Shown here: in pieces, positions 28,796 to 37,588 of the stretch
Layout: each line of letters opens with the position of its first letter
Position numbering within the stretch: position 1 is the stretch's first letter
Source: Algoriphagus aestuariicola
GTDB lineage: Bacteria > Bacteroidota > Bacteroidia > Cytophagales > Cyclobacteriaceae
Assembly: GCF_017254835.1 (NCBI RefSeq)
Contig: NZ_JAFKCW010000004.1
Location: 339,266 to 403,265, forward strand
Length of the DNA: 64,000 bases
Direction: 5' to 3'
Translations under genes and position numbers: made by a program
The notes under the pieces: model-generated
The model's database searches: none
The model's input: the letters and a program-made list of their open reading frames with translations, nothing else
What the model was told of the DNA's origin: nothing

Positions 28796-29665
28796 ATGGC
28801 TAACCTTAAGGAAGTAAAGCAAAGAATCAACTCGGTAATCTCTACGCAGCAGATTACCAAGGCCATGAAAATGGTGTCCGCCGCCAAGCTGAGAAGAGCT
28901 CAGGACAAAATCATTCAGATGCGTCCTTTCTCTCAGAAGTTGACCGCTATTCTGAACAATGTCTCCGCATCCTCCGAGGCTAGCGCTGACTTGGTGTATG
29001 CTGAGAAGCGTGACGTGAAAAAAGTCCTGTTGGTACCGATCACCTCAGACAAAGGTCTTTGCGGAGCTTTCAACACCAATGTGATGAAGGCCACCAACCT
29101 CGCTATCAGAGAACAATTTGCGGGAGCGGAAATCTCGGTGATGCCGATTGGCAAGAAAGCTTTCGAATATTACAGAAAAAGCAAATACCCGCTGATTGAC
29201 CAGTATGCCAACCTGTTTCATGATTTGTCCATCGAAAACATCCGCGTTGCGGCTAATCATGCAATGGACGCTTTTGCGGCAGGAGAATATGATCACGTTG
29301 TATTGGTATTTAACGAATTCAAAAACGTAGCTACCCAAATCATCCGTACCGAGCAGTTTTTGCCCATGGCACCGGTAGAGAATGAAGTAGCTACCATTGA
29401 GACAGACTACATATTGGAGCCGTCTCGGGAATTCATCATCGAGGAGCTGGTACCGAAGGCCCTGAGAGTGCAGTTTTACAAAGCGATATTGGAAAGCAAT
29501 GCTTCCGAGCATGGTGCACGTATGACTGCAATGGACAAGGCAACCGAGAATGCCGGAGACCTGCTCAAGGAATTGAAACTGATGTATAACAGAACCCGTC
29601 AGGCAGCCATCACCAACGAGATCCTTGAGATTGTCGCTGGTGCCGAAGCCCTCGGAGGAAAGTAA
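28796..29665 (+). CDS. atpG: ATP synthase F1 subunit gamma
   Basis: A 289-residue protein from the ATG at 28796 (MANLKEVKQRINSV); a GTG at 28754 would run through the palindrome and is unlikely. Conserved ends are present: TKAMKMVSAAKLRRAQ near the N-terminus and ARMTAMDKATENAGDLL with YNRTRQAAITNEILEIV at the C-terminus. It is the rotating central stalk. It is the last gene of the cluster and is followed by a terminator. Confidence 0.96.
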   Translation: MANLKEVKQRINSVISTQQITKAMKMVSAAKLRRAQDKIIQMRPFSQKLTAILNNVSASSEASADLVYAEKRDVKKVLLVPITSDKGLCGAFNTNVMKATNLAIREQFAGAEISVMPIGKKAFEYYRKSKYPLIDQYANLFHDLSIENIRVAANHAMDAFAAGEYDHVVLVFNEFKNVATQIIRTEQFLPMAPVENEVATIETDYILEPSREFIIEELVPKALRVQFYKAILESNASEHGARMTAMDKATENAGDLLKELKLMYNRTRQAAITNEILEIVAGAEALGGK

Positions 29666-29690
29666 TCATACAATAGATCCCAAAGTAGGA

Positions 29691-29719
29691 CCACAGCCCG
29701 CAAGGGTTGTGGTTTTTTT
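29691..29719 (+). terminator. Terminator after atpG
   Basis: CCACAGCCC (29691-29699), loop GCAA, GGGTTGTGG (29704-29712) with one G-U pair, then seven T. It is a standard intrinsic terminator ending the atp operon. Confidence 0.85.
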
Positions 29720-29761
29720 ATGAATTCTATTTTTTATTAAAAATCGCTGTGAGGCTTGAAA

Positions 29762-29791
29762 CAAAAAATCCTGCCTCTCAAGAAGCAGGAT
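29762..29791 (-). terminator. Terminator for the SGNH hydrolase gene
   Basis: ATCCTGC (29768-29774) pairs with GCAGGAT (29785-29791). On the minus strand the hairpin is followed by a T-run (complement of the A-run at 29763-29768), 25 bp past the hydrolase stop. Confidence 0.7.
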
Positions 29792-29815
29792 GTTCAGCGT
29801 TTAGTCTGGATCGAA

Positions 29816-30451
29816 TTACAATCTTATCCCCCTCGCAATCACCTCAGCCATGATGGTGAGGCCTTCGGTATTGGGATGGACACCATCGGGTAGCAGCTCG
29901 GGTTTGTCCATCAGTGGCGTATAGAGGTCGATGACTTCGGCCCCGGATTTTTGGACGATCTCGAAGAGCATCAGCCGCTGCTCGTTGTTCATCACTTCTG
30001 GGTTTATCCCAAAGTTGACTCTTGTCACGGGAACCGGGAAAATCACATAGACTTTGCCGTCTTTGGGCATATTCTCGCGGAATTCTGCAATCATTTCCAA
30101 GTAGTCTTTCACGAATTCCTCCTTATGGGCCCAGTTCTGCGGTTTGGAGTCGTTGGTACCCAGCTTGATGAGGAGAACATCGGGCTGAAAGTCCTTTGCT
30201 TCTTGAAACTGAGGCTCATTCCAGTAGGGGAAGTCGCCTTTTTTCAGCAGGGTCCGACCGCTGACTCCGAAGTTTTTCACCGTATAAGCGTCCCCAAGAA
30301 TGGTACCCACCTGCAAGGGGTAGCTATCTGGATTGTCCCTACCTGGACCTTGGGTGATGCTGTTGCCGACAAAGGCTACTTTGATGGGGCTTTGAGCAAA
30401 AGTGTGAAGAGAGACAAAAAGTGCGGAAATGAGGAGGGATAGTTTTTTCAT
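29816..30451 (-). CDS. Secreted SGNH/GDSL-family hydrolase
   Basis: A 211-residue protein with signal peptide MKKLSLLISALFVSLHTFAQ. SGNH blocks are visible: block I KVAFVGNSITQG with the nucleophile Ser, a glycine block (NFGVSGRTLL), block III LIKLGTNDSKPQNW with the Asn, and block V LPDGVHPNTEG with the catalytic Asp and His. These enzymes are esterases acting on acylated sugars or lipids outside the cytoplasm. The substrate cannot be read from the sequence. It has its own terminator and divergent neighbours. Confidence 0.88.
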   Translation of the reverse strand: MKKLSLLISALFVSLHTFAQSPIKVAFVGNSITQGPGRDNPDSYPLQVGTILGDAYTVKNFGVSGRTLLKKGDFPYWNEPQFQEAKDFQPDVLLIKLGTNDSKPQNWAHKEEFVKDYLEMIAEFRENMPKDGKVYVIFPVPVTRVNFGINPEVMNNEQRLMLFEIVQKSGAEVIDLYTPLMDKPELLPDGVHPNTEGLTIMAEVIARGIRL

Positions 30452-30592
30452 AAATGTTTTTGGTCAAAGTCTGCTGTCAATGGAAGATAGGTTTTTGGAA
30501 ATGTGGGTTTATTTTGCCCCAAAATATAAAATATTGCCTATAAACCTGACTTGGTCCGTGCACCGTCGACTGCGGACTTCTATTTTTATCCA

Positions 30593-31423
30593 ATGAAGCT
30601 GCTGAAGGTTTTCTCCCGATACATTTCATGGTTATCAATTGACGTATCTATTGGCGCTATGGCGGGGATGCTCTTTTTTGAGCGGCTGCTTCTATCCAGC
30701 CTCCAGTGGCCTGTCTATCTCCTGCTCGCGATGGCGGTGTGGAGTATCTATACGCTGGACCATCTCATGGATGTTCGCCAGCAGAATCCGCCTCTCTCTC
30801 CCCGACGCGCTTTTCACCATTCGAACAGAAAGCCTTTAGCTTTCTTCCTTGGGCTTACCATAATGCTGGGCCTGGTCGGTGCATACCGGTGGTTTGGATG
30901 GGGAAGGGAACTTCAGCTTACGTTTGCATTGGGCGTTTTGATCGTTGGGAGCAAGCTTTTGGTAGGGAAGGGTGGCCCGGGTTGGATGAAAGAGCTGTCC
31001 ATTGCGTTGTTTTATGTGCTTGGGATCGTCTGGCTTCCAGTACTTCGTGCCGAACACACAGATCTGGTGTGGCAGGCAATGCTCTTCCTACCGATATACA
31101 TTGGAGTCGCATTTATGAATTTGTTGATGCTGTCTTTTTTGGACCAAGATGAGGACAGGATGGCGGGCTTTTTTTCTGCAGCTTCCACACTGTCCCCCAC
31201 CTTGCTCATCCTTTGGATCCGAAGGCTGGCCTTTGCCCTGATCCTAGGCTGCCTTATGGCGTTCATTCTGCTTCCTTCTTTCTACCGTCCTTTTGCCTGT
31301 ATTTTGCTGCTTATGGGGCTGTTCCATTACGTGGTCTTTTTCCATCCCAATCTTAGTCCAGAACAAAAAAGAGTTCAGATGGAAGCGAGCTTTACCCTTC
31401 CGCTGGTTCTGTTTTTACTATAA
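30593..31423 (+). CDS. UbiA-like integral membrane protein
   Basis: A 276-residue protein with about eight hydrophobic helices. The segment SIYTLDHLMDVRQQ resembles the first aspartate motif (NDxxD-like) of UbiA prenyltransferases, and FLDQDEDRMAGFF could stand for the second (DxxxD). The pattern is degenerate, so it may be a divergent member. I use the ATG at 30593 rather than the GTG 42 bp upstream. Possible role: transfer of a prenyl or other polyprenol-linked group. No direct partner is clear, though a methyltransferase gene lies 1.5 kb away. Confidence 0.6.
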   Translation: MKLLKVFSRYISWLSIDVSIGAMAGMLFFERLLLSSLQWPVYLLLAMAVWSIYTLDHLMDVRQQNPPLSPRRAFHHSNRKPLAFFLGLTIMLGLVGAYRWFGWGRELQLTFALGVLIVGSKLLVGKGGPGWMKELSIALFYVLGIVWLPVLRAEHTDLVWQAMLFLPIYIGVAFMNLLMLSFLDQDEDRMAGFFSAASTLSPTLLILWIRRLAFALILGCLMAFILLPSFYRPFACILLLMGLFHYVVFFHPNLSPEQKRVQMEASFTLPLVLFLL

Positions 31424-31477
31424 TATCAATTTTTCGTCAGAATAGTCCCTGAATACTCCGATTCGGAAAGACAGCAG

Positions 31478-32836
31478 CTATACAAAGGCACTATGCCCGG
31501 TGATTGCTCTTCCCACGATCAGGGAATTGATCTCTTTGGTGCCCTCGTAAGAATAAACCGCCTCGGCATCTGCTACAAAACGTGCGATGTCGTGTTGTAG
31601 CAGAATCCCGTTTCCTCCAAAAAGCTCCCTAGCATGATCGACGATCGACCGCATCCGTAGGGTACAAAAGACCTTGGCCAAAGAGGCATGCTCATCCAGC
31701 AGTTCGTCACTGTCCTGCATCTGTGAAAGCCGAAAGACCATGGTCTGCATGGCTGTCAAATCACCGAGCATAGTGACCAAGAGATCCTGTACGAGCTGGA
31801 AAGACGCAATCGGCCGTCCAAACTGCTTGCGCTCGTTGGTATAGGCAAGCGCCAGTTCATAAGCCCCGCGCCCGCAGCCTACCGCCTGCCAAGCCACTCC
31901 TGCCCTAGTCATTCGGAGAACCTTTGCCGTGTCTTTGAAGGAATTGGCGTTTTGCAGTCGGTCATTTTCCGGAACTTCACAATTCGTCAGGGTGATCAGC
32001 GCATTTTGAACGGTTCGAAGCGCCATCTTGTCCTTGAGTTTTTCGGCAAGGAAGCCAGGATTGTCTTTGCGGACAATGAAGCCCTTGACTTGGTTGTCAT
32101 CCAGATCCCTGGCCCAGATGACCGTCATGTCAGAGAAGGTGGCGTTTCCAATCCATTTCTTTTGGCCATTTAGCAGCCAAGAGTCGCCATTCCGCTTGCA
32201 AGTCGTTGTCAAGCCTCCTGCGACGCCCGAGCCGACTTCGGGTTCGGTGAGGCCAAAAGCGCCTATCTTTTCCAAGCGCTGCATGGACGGAAGCCACTCC
32301 CGCTTTTGATCTTCCGATCCGCAGAGGTAGACGGAACCCATCGCCAAGCCGCTTTGTACCCCAAAGAATGTGGAGATAGAGGTGTCCACTCTTGCCATCT
32401 CCATGGCTATAAACCCCTCTAGCAGAGCCGAATGTCCCGGACAGCCATAGCCCTGATAGGTCAGGCCTGCGATGTCCAGCTCGGCCATCTTTGGAATAAT
32501 ATGCATGGGGAACTCTGCCCTGTTCCAATAGTCATTGGCTATGGGCTTGATCTCCGTTTCCATGAATTCTCGCACCCGAAGCTGAATCTCCCGTTCGTGG
32601 TGGGGCAGCATCTTTCCGAGTTCGTAGAAGTCCCCATTGACCGGCGGAATCTCCTTGGGTTTGCCGCCGCCTTTCAGCATGCCCATCATCTTGCTGAGAT
32701 CTTCTTCACTCATCTTGGATACAAGACCGACCATCTTGGGGAGATCGACTTTTTGGGAAAGTTTTGCTACTTGGTCCAGATCGACACTACCGAGAAGTTG
32801 ACGAATACCGGAGATTTTTTTGAGAAGATCTTTCAT
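31478..32836 (-). CDS. Acyl-CoA dehydrogenase (glutaryl-CoA dehydrogenase-like)
   Basis: A 452-residue flavoprotein. About 75 N-terminal residues of unclear, partly amphipathic nature (KLSQKVDLPKMVGLVSKM) precede the normal domain. The flavin region has GAFGLTEPEVGSG and QKKWIGNATFSD. The C-terminal signature AVYSYEGTKEINSLIVGRAI is closest to the glutaryl-CoA dehydrogenase branch and carries the likely catalytic Glu. It should oxidise an acyl-CoA and pass electrons to ETF. The substrate is not certain. A 69-bp repeat element lies 24 bp upstream of its ATG. Confidence 0.87.
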   Translation of the reverse strand: MKDLLKKISGIRQLLGSVDLDQVAKLSQKVDLPKMVGLVSKMSEEDLSKMMGMLKGGGKPKEIPPVNGDFYELGKMLPHHEREIQLRVREFMETEIKPIANDYWNRAEFPMHIIPKMAELDIAGLTYQGYGCPGHSALLEGFIAMEMARVDTSISTFFGVQSGLAMGSVYLCGSEDQKREWLPSMQRLEKIGAFGLTEPEVGSGVAGGLTTTCKRNGDSWLLNGQKKWIGNATFSDMTVIWARDLDDNQVKGFIVRKDNPGFLAEKLKDKMALRTVQNALITLTNCEVPENDRLQNANSFKDTAKVLRMTRAGVAWQAVGCGRGAYELALAYTNERKQFGRPIASFQLVQDLLVTMLGDLTAMQTMVFRLSQMQDSDELLDEHASLAKVFCTLRMRSIVDHARELFGGNGILLQHDIARFVADAEAVYSYEGTKEINSLIVGRAITGHSAFV

Positions 32837-32860
32837 GTGTTTATTTTTTGTTTTTTTCGG

Positions 32861-32929
32861 TCACATGGAATCTCGCATTGCTGAAAATTACTCCTTCGTT
32901 AGGCATGGGAAAAATGCTCGATTTCATGA
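32861..32929. repeat. 69-bp inverted-repeat element, copy 1
   Basis: Left arm TCACATGGAATCTCGCATT (32861-32879) and right arm AATGCTCGATTTCATGA (32913-32929) are imperfect inverted repeats. The same two arms recur at 56751-56819 with identical spacing of 53 bp between arm starts. The middle is diverged, apart from ACTCC-TCG. It starts 24 bp from the start codon of the minus-strand acyl-CoA dehydrogenase gene. Confidence 0.75.
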
Positions 32930-32968
32930 AAAATAGTTTTGGGTTGTTGTTATAGACAATTTTAACTG

Positions 32969-33577
32969 ATGTCAGACGACTATGGTTTTCTAGCTCCCTT
33001 TTATCAGCCTCTTTCCAGATTGGTTTTTGGAAAAGATCTGATTGCGGCCAATTCCTGTTTTTCTTCCTTTGCCCAAGATAGACATTCGCTGATCATCGGA
33101 GGAGGCGACGGGAGTGCTTATAAGGATTGGGATGGGCGATATACCGGGGAATATTGGGATACCTCCGCCAAGATGGCTGAGTTGGCGGGCAGAAATTTAA
33201 AAAAAAGTAGGATTCGCGTGCACTGTGGACATTGGCTGGGAGACGGAACCTTTGATGTCGTCTTTTTGCCCTTCGTTTTGGATACTCTCTTGGATTCCGA
33301 AATTGACGAGCTGGTTCGTCAAGTCCATGCAGCGCTGAAGCCGGGAGGTCGGGTCATACTTTCGGATTTTTTCACGCCTGCTACTTTCTTTCAACGTGCG
33401 CTCCAGCGCTTGATGCTGATCAGCTTTCGGCTCTTTACCAATCATCGCAGAAAAGACCTTCCCGAATACGCTAATTACTTTGACTCCGATGCATGGGAAA
33501 AAGAAAGTTCAAAAGTCTGGAGAAAAGGCTGGATTCGCGCGCAGCTTTATCTCAAGAAGCAGGGTTCAACGGGTTGA
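32969..33577 (+). CDS. Class I SAM-dependent methyltransferase
   Basis: A 202-residue protein with a Rossmann-type methyltransferase fold. Motif I is HSLIIGGGDGSAYKDW, then an acidic strand, then FDVVFLPFVLDTLLDSEID, and ALKPGGRVILSDFF (post I/motif III). It resembles UbiE/MenG-like enzymes but is short, and motif I is GGGDGS instead of the usual GxGxG. The acceptor is unknown. Its last 12 bp overlap the end of the convergent AraC gene. Confidence 0.75.
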   Translation: MSDDYGFLAPFYQPLSRLVFGKDLIAANSCFSSFAQDRHSLIIGGGDGSAYKDWDGRYTGEYWDTSAKMAELAGRNLKKSRIRVHCGHWLGDGTFDVVFLPFVLDTLLDSEIDELVRQVHAALKPGGRVILSDFFTPATFFQRALQRLMLISFRLFTNHRRKDLPEYANYFDSDAWEKESSKVWRKGWIRAQLYLKKQGSTG

Positions 33578-34444
33578 TTTGCGAAACTGCTCAGGAGTGC
33601 TACCGCTTTTTTTTCGAAAAAGCCGGCTAAAATAGGAAGGGTCTTCAAATCCAAGCTGCGAGGCAATTTCCGAAATATTTTTGTCAGAATAAGTCAGCAG
33701 ACGCTGGGCTTCTAAAATGATGCGATCGATCACAAGCTGTGAGACGGTCTTCCCGAGAAAAGTCTTGCTCTGGCGGTTGAGCTGCTTGAGACTCAGGTTC
33801 AATAGATCCGAATAAAAAGAGGCTTGATGTTGGCTCCGAAAGTGGGTTTCTATCGCTGATTCCAGTGCTTTTTGCCTGTTTTGGCTAGGCCGATTTTCAG
33901 TTTTTAGTCCATAGGCGGATTCGTAGATTCGGCTGAGTGTGATCAAGAGGATCTCCAGATAGCTTCGGAGCATTTCCTTTTTAGAAGATGCCGGATTCAG
34001 GATTTCTGCTTCCATCGCCTCAAACAGTCGCTCCACATCCACCTGCTGTTTGGCTGGCAGGAGCAGACGTGAAGGCATCTCTGAGGCGCTGAAAAAAGGG
34101 TAGTGAAGGAGGTTTTTTGAGGGAAATCCAAAGCTGTAAAACTCCGTGCTGAAAAATAGGATATGCCCCTCACAATCCTCCGAAAGCTGCCAAGAATGTA
34201 CTTGGCCAGGAGCTAGAAAGAAGAACGCTCCAGCCTCCACAGAGTAGCTCTGTACGTCAATGGCGTGTGTTCCCGAACCGGCAGTAAACAGCAAAAGGAT
34301 GTAAAAGTCGTGCTTGTGGGGCTTCTGGATAAAGTGATGGGTATGCAGATGCCTCCCCAGTCTGGAATGGTAAAATGCAGAGGCATCCGGTCGATTCGTT
34401 TCAAAATCGGGTATTTGGTAGATCGGCAAGGACTCCTTCTTCAT
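33566..34444 (-). CDS. AraC-family transcriptional regulator with cupin domain
   Basis: A 292-residue protein from the ATG at 34444 (MKKESLPIYQIPDF). A longer ORF reaching 34552 would run into the upstream DUF983 gene. The N-terminal half is a cupin sensor (QKPHKHDFYILLLFTAGSGT ... FLAPGQVHSW). The C-terminus has two AraC helix-turn-helix motifs (FYSDLLNLSLKQLNRQSKTF and NISEIASQLGFEDPSYFSRL). The ligand and targets are unknown. It is 34 bp after the DUF983 gene. Confidence 0.88.
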   Translation of the reverse strand: MKKESLPIYQIPDFETNRPDASAFYHSRLGRHLHTHHFIQKPHKHDFYILLLFTAGSGTHAIDVQSYSVEAGAFFFLAPGQVHSWQLSEDCEGHILFFSTEFYSFGFPSKNLLHYPFFSASEMPSRLLLPAKQQVDVERLFEAMEAEILNPASSKKEMLRSYLEILLITLSRIYESAYGLKTENRPSQNRQKALESAIETHFRSQHQASFYSDLLNLSLKQLNRQSKTFLGKTVSQLVIDRIILEAQRLLTYSDKNISEIASQLGFEDPSYFSRLFRKKSGSTPEQFRKSTR

Positions 34445-34478
34445 TCCCGAAAGTGGCCATTTCAGACAAAACTCGCAA

Positions 34479-34895
34479 CTAGCGAGGCTCTGGGACGGCT
34501 GCTTCTTTTGCCTTTTTGCCCGCATCCGCTTGGAAGGGCACAAAGATGGCAATCCAGATAGACCTACTCAGACGAAAAATAAGCGGAAGCGAAAGCATCA
34601 CCGTAAGTCCAAGCAGGAACAATAGGGTAGACAGGGAATAGTCTGGCGTGATGACAGAAAGGGCGACCCATGCCGTGATAAAAAGTGCGGTATTTAGGCC
34701 ATAGCTGACAAACATCGCCCCAAAATAGAATCCGGGCTCAGGTTCAAAGCTTTGGCCGCATACTCCACAGGTTTTGTTCATCAGATAGAATTTCAAAGGG
34801 TGCATGAAATTTCCCTTTGGAAACATGCGGCCCCGTCGGCATTTGGGACATTTGCATGCCAAAATACTCGCGAGGATTGAGGGAGTACTTTCCAT
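34479..34895 (-). CDS. DUF983 zinc-ribbon membrane protein
   Basis: A 138-residue DUF983 protein from the ATG at 34895. It has paired cysteines CKCPKCRRGRMF and CGVCGQSFEPEPGFYFGAMF, expected to bind zinc, followed by two transmembrane helices (the second in TLLFLLGLTVMLSLPLIF). The function of the family is unknown. It is 90 bp downstream of the ceramidase-like gene on the same strand and may share its transcript. Confidence 0.82.
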   Translation of the reverse strand: MESTPSILASILACKCPKCRRGRMFPKGNFMHPLKFYLMNKTCGVCGQSFEPEPGFYFGAMFVSYGLNTALFITAWVALSVITPDYSLSTLLFLLGLTVMLSLPLIFRLSRSIWIAIFVPFQADAGKKAKEAAVPEPR

Positions 34896-34985
34896 TGTTT
34901 TGCTGTTTCTGCAAAAATAGATCAGAACGCAGGAACAAATTAGGATTATACTGACCTTCAATGGGACAAAAATCCCCTCTTCGAT

Positions 34986-36347
34986 TTAATGTGCTTTTTC
35001 TATCGTTCGCTTGATGAGTTTGTCAAAATAGCTGCCGTTTCCCGGTCCGTACCAGTTCATCTCCCGCACTTCGTGAAAGTGTTCGTCGTAGAGTTCATCG
35101 GGGGTAATGTAGCCGATGTAGCCGCCGTTGAATGTGGTGACGATGAGCTGGAGATCATTTTGCCTAGCTAGTTCTTCCCAGTCTTTGTAAAAAACACCCG
35201 AAAGTTCTCCACTGGAGGCAATCATCAGCAGATTGCCGATCTGGGTAATATCCAAGTGGGGATTGGTCTCTCCCAAGAGATAGTTGAAAAGCCAAGGCCG
35301 AAGCCTGAGGTCACCAGATATCCTCAGATGGGGAGCGCGCAGGCCTAGGTCAAGGCGGGAGTAAGCGATGCGGGGATTTTCGAGAGTATCCGTTAGCGTA
35401 GCCTGCTGCACGGTAGAGTCCAGTTGCAGTGCATAGTCCTCGACTTTTTCAGGCGTATTTCCAGGAGCAAGGGGTCTATGACTTCCGACCGTGCCTGCGG
35501 CGAAAAGAGCAAAGTCGTAACTACCGGCTTCCAAGGATTCATTCAGATACTTGGGATAGTCGCCAGAAAGCCCCATGAATTTGGAATTGAGGGAGGTTGC
35601 GTGGGCGGAATAGGTGTAAAAGCTTGCCTTTTTCCCGTCTTTTTTGGTAAAGATCAGCTGCCGGATAAAAGGGTCAATCGGTCCGCCCTTGACGAAGCGG
35701 TTGGCCACAAACTTCCCGGCATCTACTTTTCTGTAGCTGATTGCGACTGTATCCAGCGTAGAATTTGCCTCTTTAAGCGACGAGATGCTTTTCTCCACGA
35801 GCATATCGACTATGTTTTGGTCATAGCCTCCGAAGGCCATCTCTCCCAAAGGCCCTGGCATATAGCCCCCAATTCCAGAGTGGGTGTGTGTGGCGGTGAA
35901 AATCAACTGGTCCGGGGCAATTCCTGCGTCTTTGATTCCTGTTTCCACGGCTTTTGCCAGCTCGGGATGGACAATCAGCAGCTCAAAGTTGAGCCAGGCG
36001 ATTTCCGTCTTTCCATTGCTCAGTACGAGCGCTTTTACATAGCTGCTGTCCTGTACAAACTCATAGGGTCCTCTCGGCGCGTAGCCCACGAGGTCGACTG
36101 GAGCGCTGGGCGTCACATTGGCTTTGCTCCAGCCTGCGAGCCAAGCTTCGCCGTCGGAACCGTGCCAGGGTGTATTTTCGAGACGTTCGAACGTCTCGCT
36201 GTAAAAGTCATGGCTCTCGATGGGGCTTCTATCCACCCTCGTAAGGAGGATCAATGCAAGAAGTACAAAAAACAGGAAAGCCCCCAAGACGATCTTGAGG
36301 GCTTTTATTAGGCTAGTGGACAAAAAATTTCGGCTGTCGACTTTCAT
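34986..36347 (-). CDS. Neutral/alkaline ceramidase-like hydrolase
   Basis: A 453-residue protein anchored by one N-terminal helix (IVLGAFLFFVLLALILLT). The body matches the N-terminal (catalytic) domain of neutral ceramidases: SKANVTPSAPVDLVGYAPR and the zinc-site motif FTATHTHSGIGGY, plus FYTYSAHATSLNSKF. The C-terminal Ig-like domain of full ceramidases is absent, so this is a short form. Ceramidases cleave N-acyl bonds of sphingoid lipids; a different N-acyl substrate is possible. It would act outside the cytoplasmic membrane. Confidence 0.75.
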   Translation of the reverse strand: MKVDSRNFLSTSLIKALKIVLGAFLFFVLLALILLTRVDRSPIESHDFYSETFERLENTPWHGSDGEAWLAGWSKANVTPSAPVDLVGYAPRGPYEFVQDSSYVKALVLSNGKTEIAWLNFELLIVHPELAKAVETGIKDAGIAPDQLIFTATHTHSGIGGYMPGPLGEMAFGGYDQNIVDMLVEKSISSLKEANSTLDTVAISYRKVDAGKFVANRFVKGGPIDPFIRQLIFTKKDGKKASFYTYSAHATSLNSKFMGLSGDYPKYLNESLEAGSYDFALFAAGTVGSHRPLAPGNTPEKVEDYALQLDSTVQQATLTDTLENPRIAYSRLDLGLRAPHLRISGDLRLRPWLFNYLLGETNPHLDITQIGNLLMIASSGELSGVFYKDWEELARQNDLQLIVTTFNGGYIGYITPDELYDEHFHEVREMNWYGPGNGSYFDKLIKRTIEKAH

Positions 36348-36388
36348 GAAACCTGTTTGACTATAATAATTTCGAACTTCCAGCTTTC

Positions 36389-37552
36389 TTAATACTCAAA
36401 GGTTCCGTGTGGGCTCTGAATCGTGACTTTTTTCCCTTCATGTGGCTCTACCCGACCGATGATTTGGGCTTCGACTCCATAGGATTCCGCGATGTCGATG
36501 ATCTCTTCGGCATAACGCTCGTCGAGATAAACTTCCATTCGGTGCCCCATGTTGAACACCTTGTACATTTCCTTCCAATCCGTGCCGCTCTCCTCTTGGA
36601 TAATGCGGAATAAAGGAGGGGTGTCGAAGAGGTTGTCTTTGATCACGTGTACATTGTCCACGAAGTGGAGGACCTTAGTCTGCGCACCGCCACTGCAATG
36701 AACCAAGCCGTGAACGTGGGGTCTCATGTAGTTGAGCACGTCGACCATAATCGGTGCGTAGGTTCTGGTGGGTGACAAGACAAGTTTGCCCACGTTGACC
36801 GGCGCGCCTGGCGCTGCATCAGTCAGATTGTATTTTCCACTGTAGATCAAATCCTCAGGAACTGCCGGATCGAAGCTTTCGGGATATTTCGTTTTGAGTA
36901 CTTTGTTGAAAACATCGTGTCGGGCAGAGGTCAGGCCATTGCTGCCCATCCCGCCATTGTATTCGCTCTCATACTTCGCTTGACCATAGGATGCCAGCCC
37001 GACGATCACATCACCCGCCAGGATCTTGTCATTGGAGATTACTTCATCCCTTCTCATCCTGCAAGTGACGGTGCTGTCCACGATCACAGTGCGGACCAAA
37101 TCACCCACGTCGGCAGTCTCGCCTCCGGTCAGGACTACATTGACTCCATTTTCACGGAGCATCTGCAGCACTTCTTCCGTTCCCTGGATAATCGCTGAAA
37201 TGACTTCGCCAGGAACCAGGTTTTTATTTCGCCCTATCGTGGACGAGACCAAAATGTTGTTGATGGCGCCGACACATAGCAGGTCGTCCGTATTCATGAT
37301 GATGGCGTCCTGAGCAATTCCTTTCCATACACTCAGATCACCTGTCTCTTTCCAGTACAGGTAGGCTAGGGAGGACTTGGTGCCGGCTCCGTCTGCATGC
37401 ATGATATTGCAAAAAGCCGGGTCGTTGCCCAAGGTGTCTTCTACGATTTTGCAAAAAGCTTGTGGAAAAAGACCCTTGTCGAGCTTGGAAATCGCATTGT
37501 GGACGTCTTCTTTCGATGCGGAAACTCCGCGCTGCATATAGCGCTCGTTCAT
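36389..37552 (-). CDS. purM: AIR synthase (phosphoribosylformylglycinamidine cyclo-ligase)
   Basis: A 387-residue protein of the PurM/SelD-like fold, in the longer Bacteroidota form. Features include MHADGAGTKSSLAYLYW, AQDAIIMNTDDLLCVGA and VVLTGGETADVGDLVRT, matching PurM's ATP and substrate regions. It makes aminoimidazole ribotide in purine synthesis. Start ATG at 37552. No other purine genes are in this window, so it stands alone. Confidence 0.87.
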   Translation of the reverse strand: MNERYMQRGVSASKEDVHNAISKLDKGLFPQAFCKIVEDTLGNDPAFCNIMHADGAGTKSSLAYLYWKETGDLSVWKGIAQDAIIMNTDDLLCVGAINNILVSSTIGRNKNLVPGEVISAIIQGTEEVLQMLRENGVNVVLTGGETADVGDLVRTVIVDSTVTCRMRRDEVISNDKILAGDVIVGLASYGQAKYESEYNGGMGSNGLTSARHDVFNKVLKTKYPESFDPAVPEDLIYSGKYNLTDAAPGAPVNVGKLVLSPTRTYAPIMVDVLNYMRPHVHGLVHCSGGAQTKVLHFVDNVHVIKDNLFDTPPLFRIIQEESGTDWKEMYKVFNMGHRMEVYLDERYAEEIIDIAESYGVEAQIIGRVEPHEGKKVTIQSPHGTFEY

Positions 37553-37588
37553 GGCGGGGGTAAGATTTGGTTAGCGCAAAGGTAAGGA

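Noticed and set aside
35424-36311. 295-residue plus ORF opposite the ceramidase-like gene
   Set aside because: The minus strand shows zinc-site motifs; the plus ORF is Cys/His-scattered and without features.
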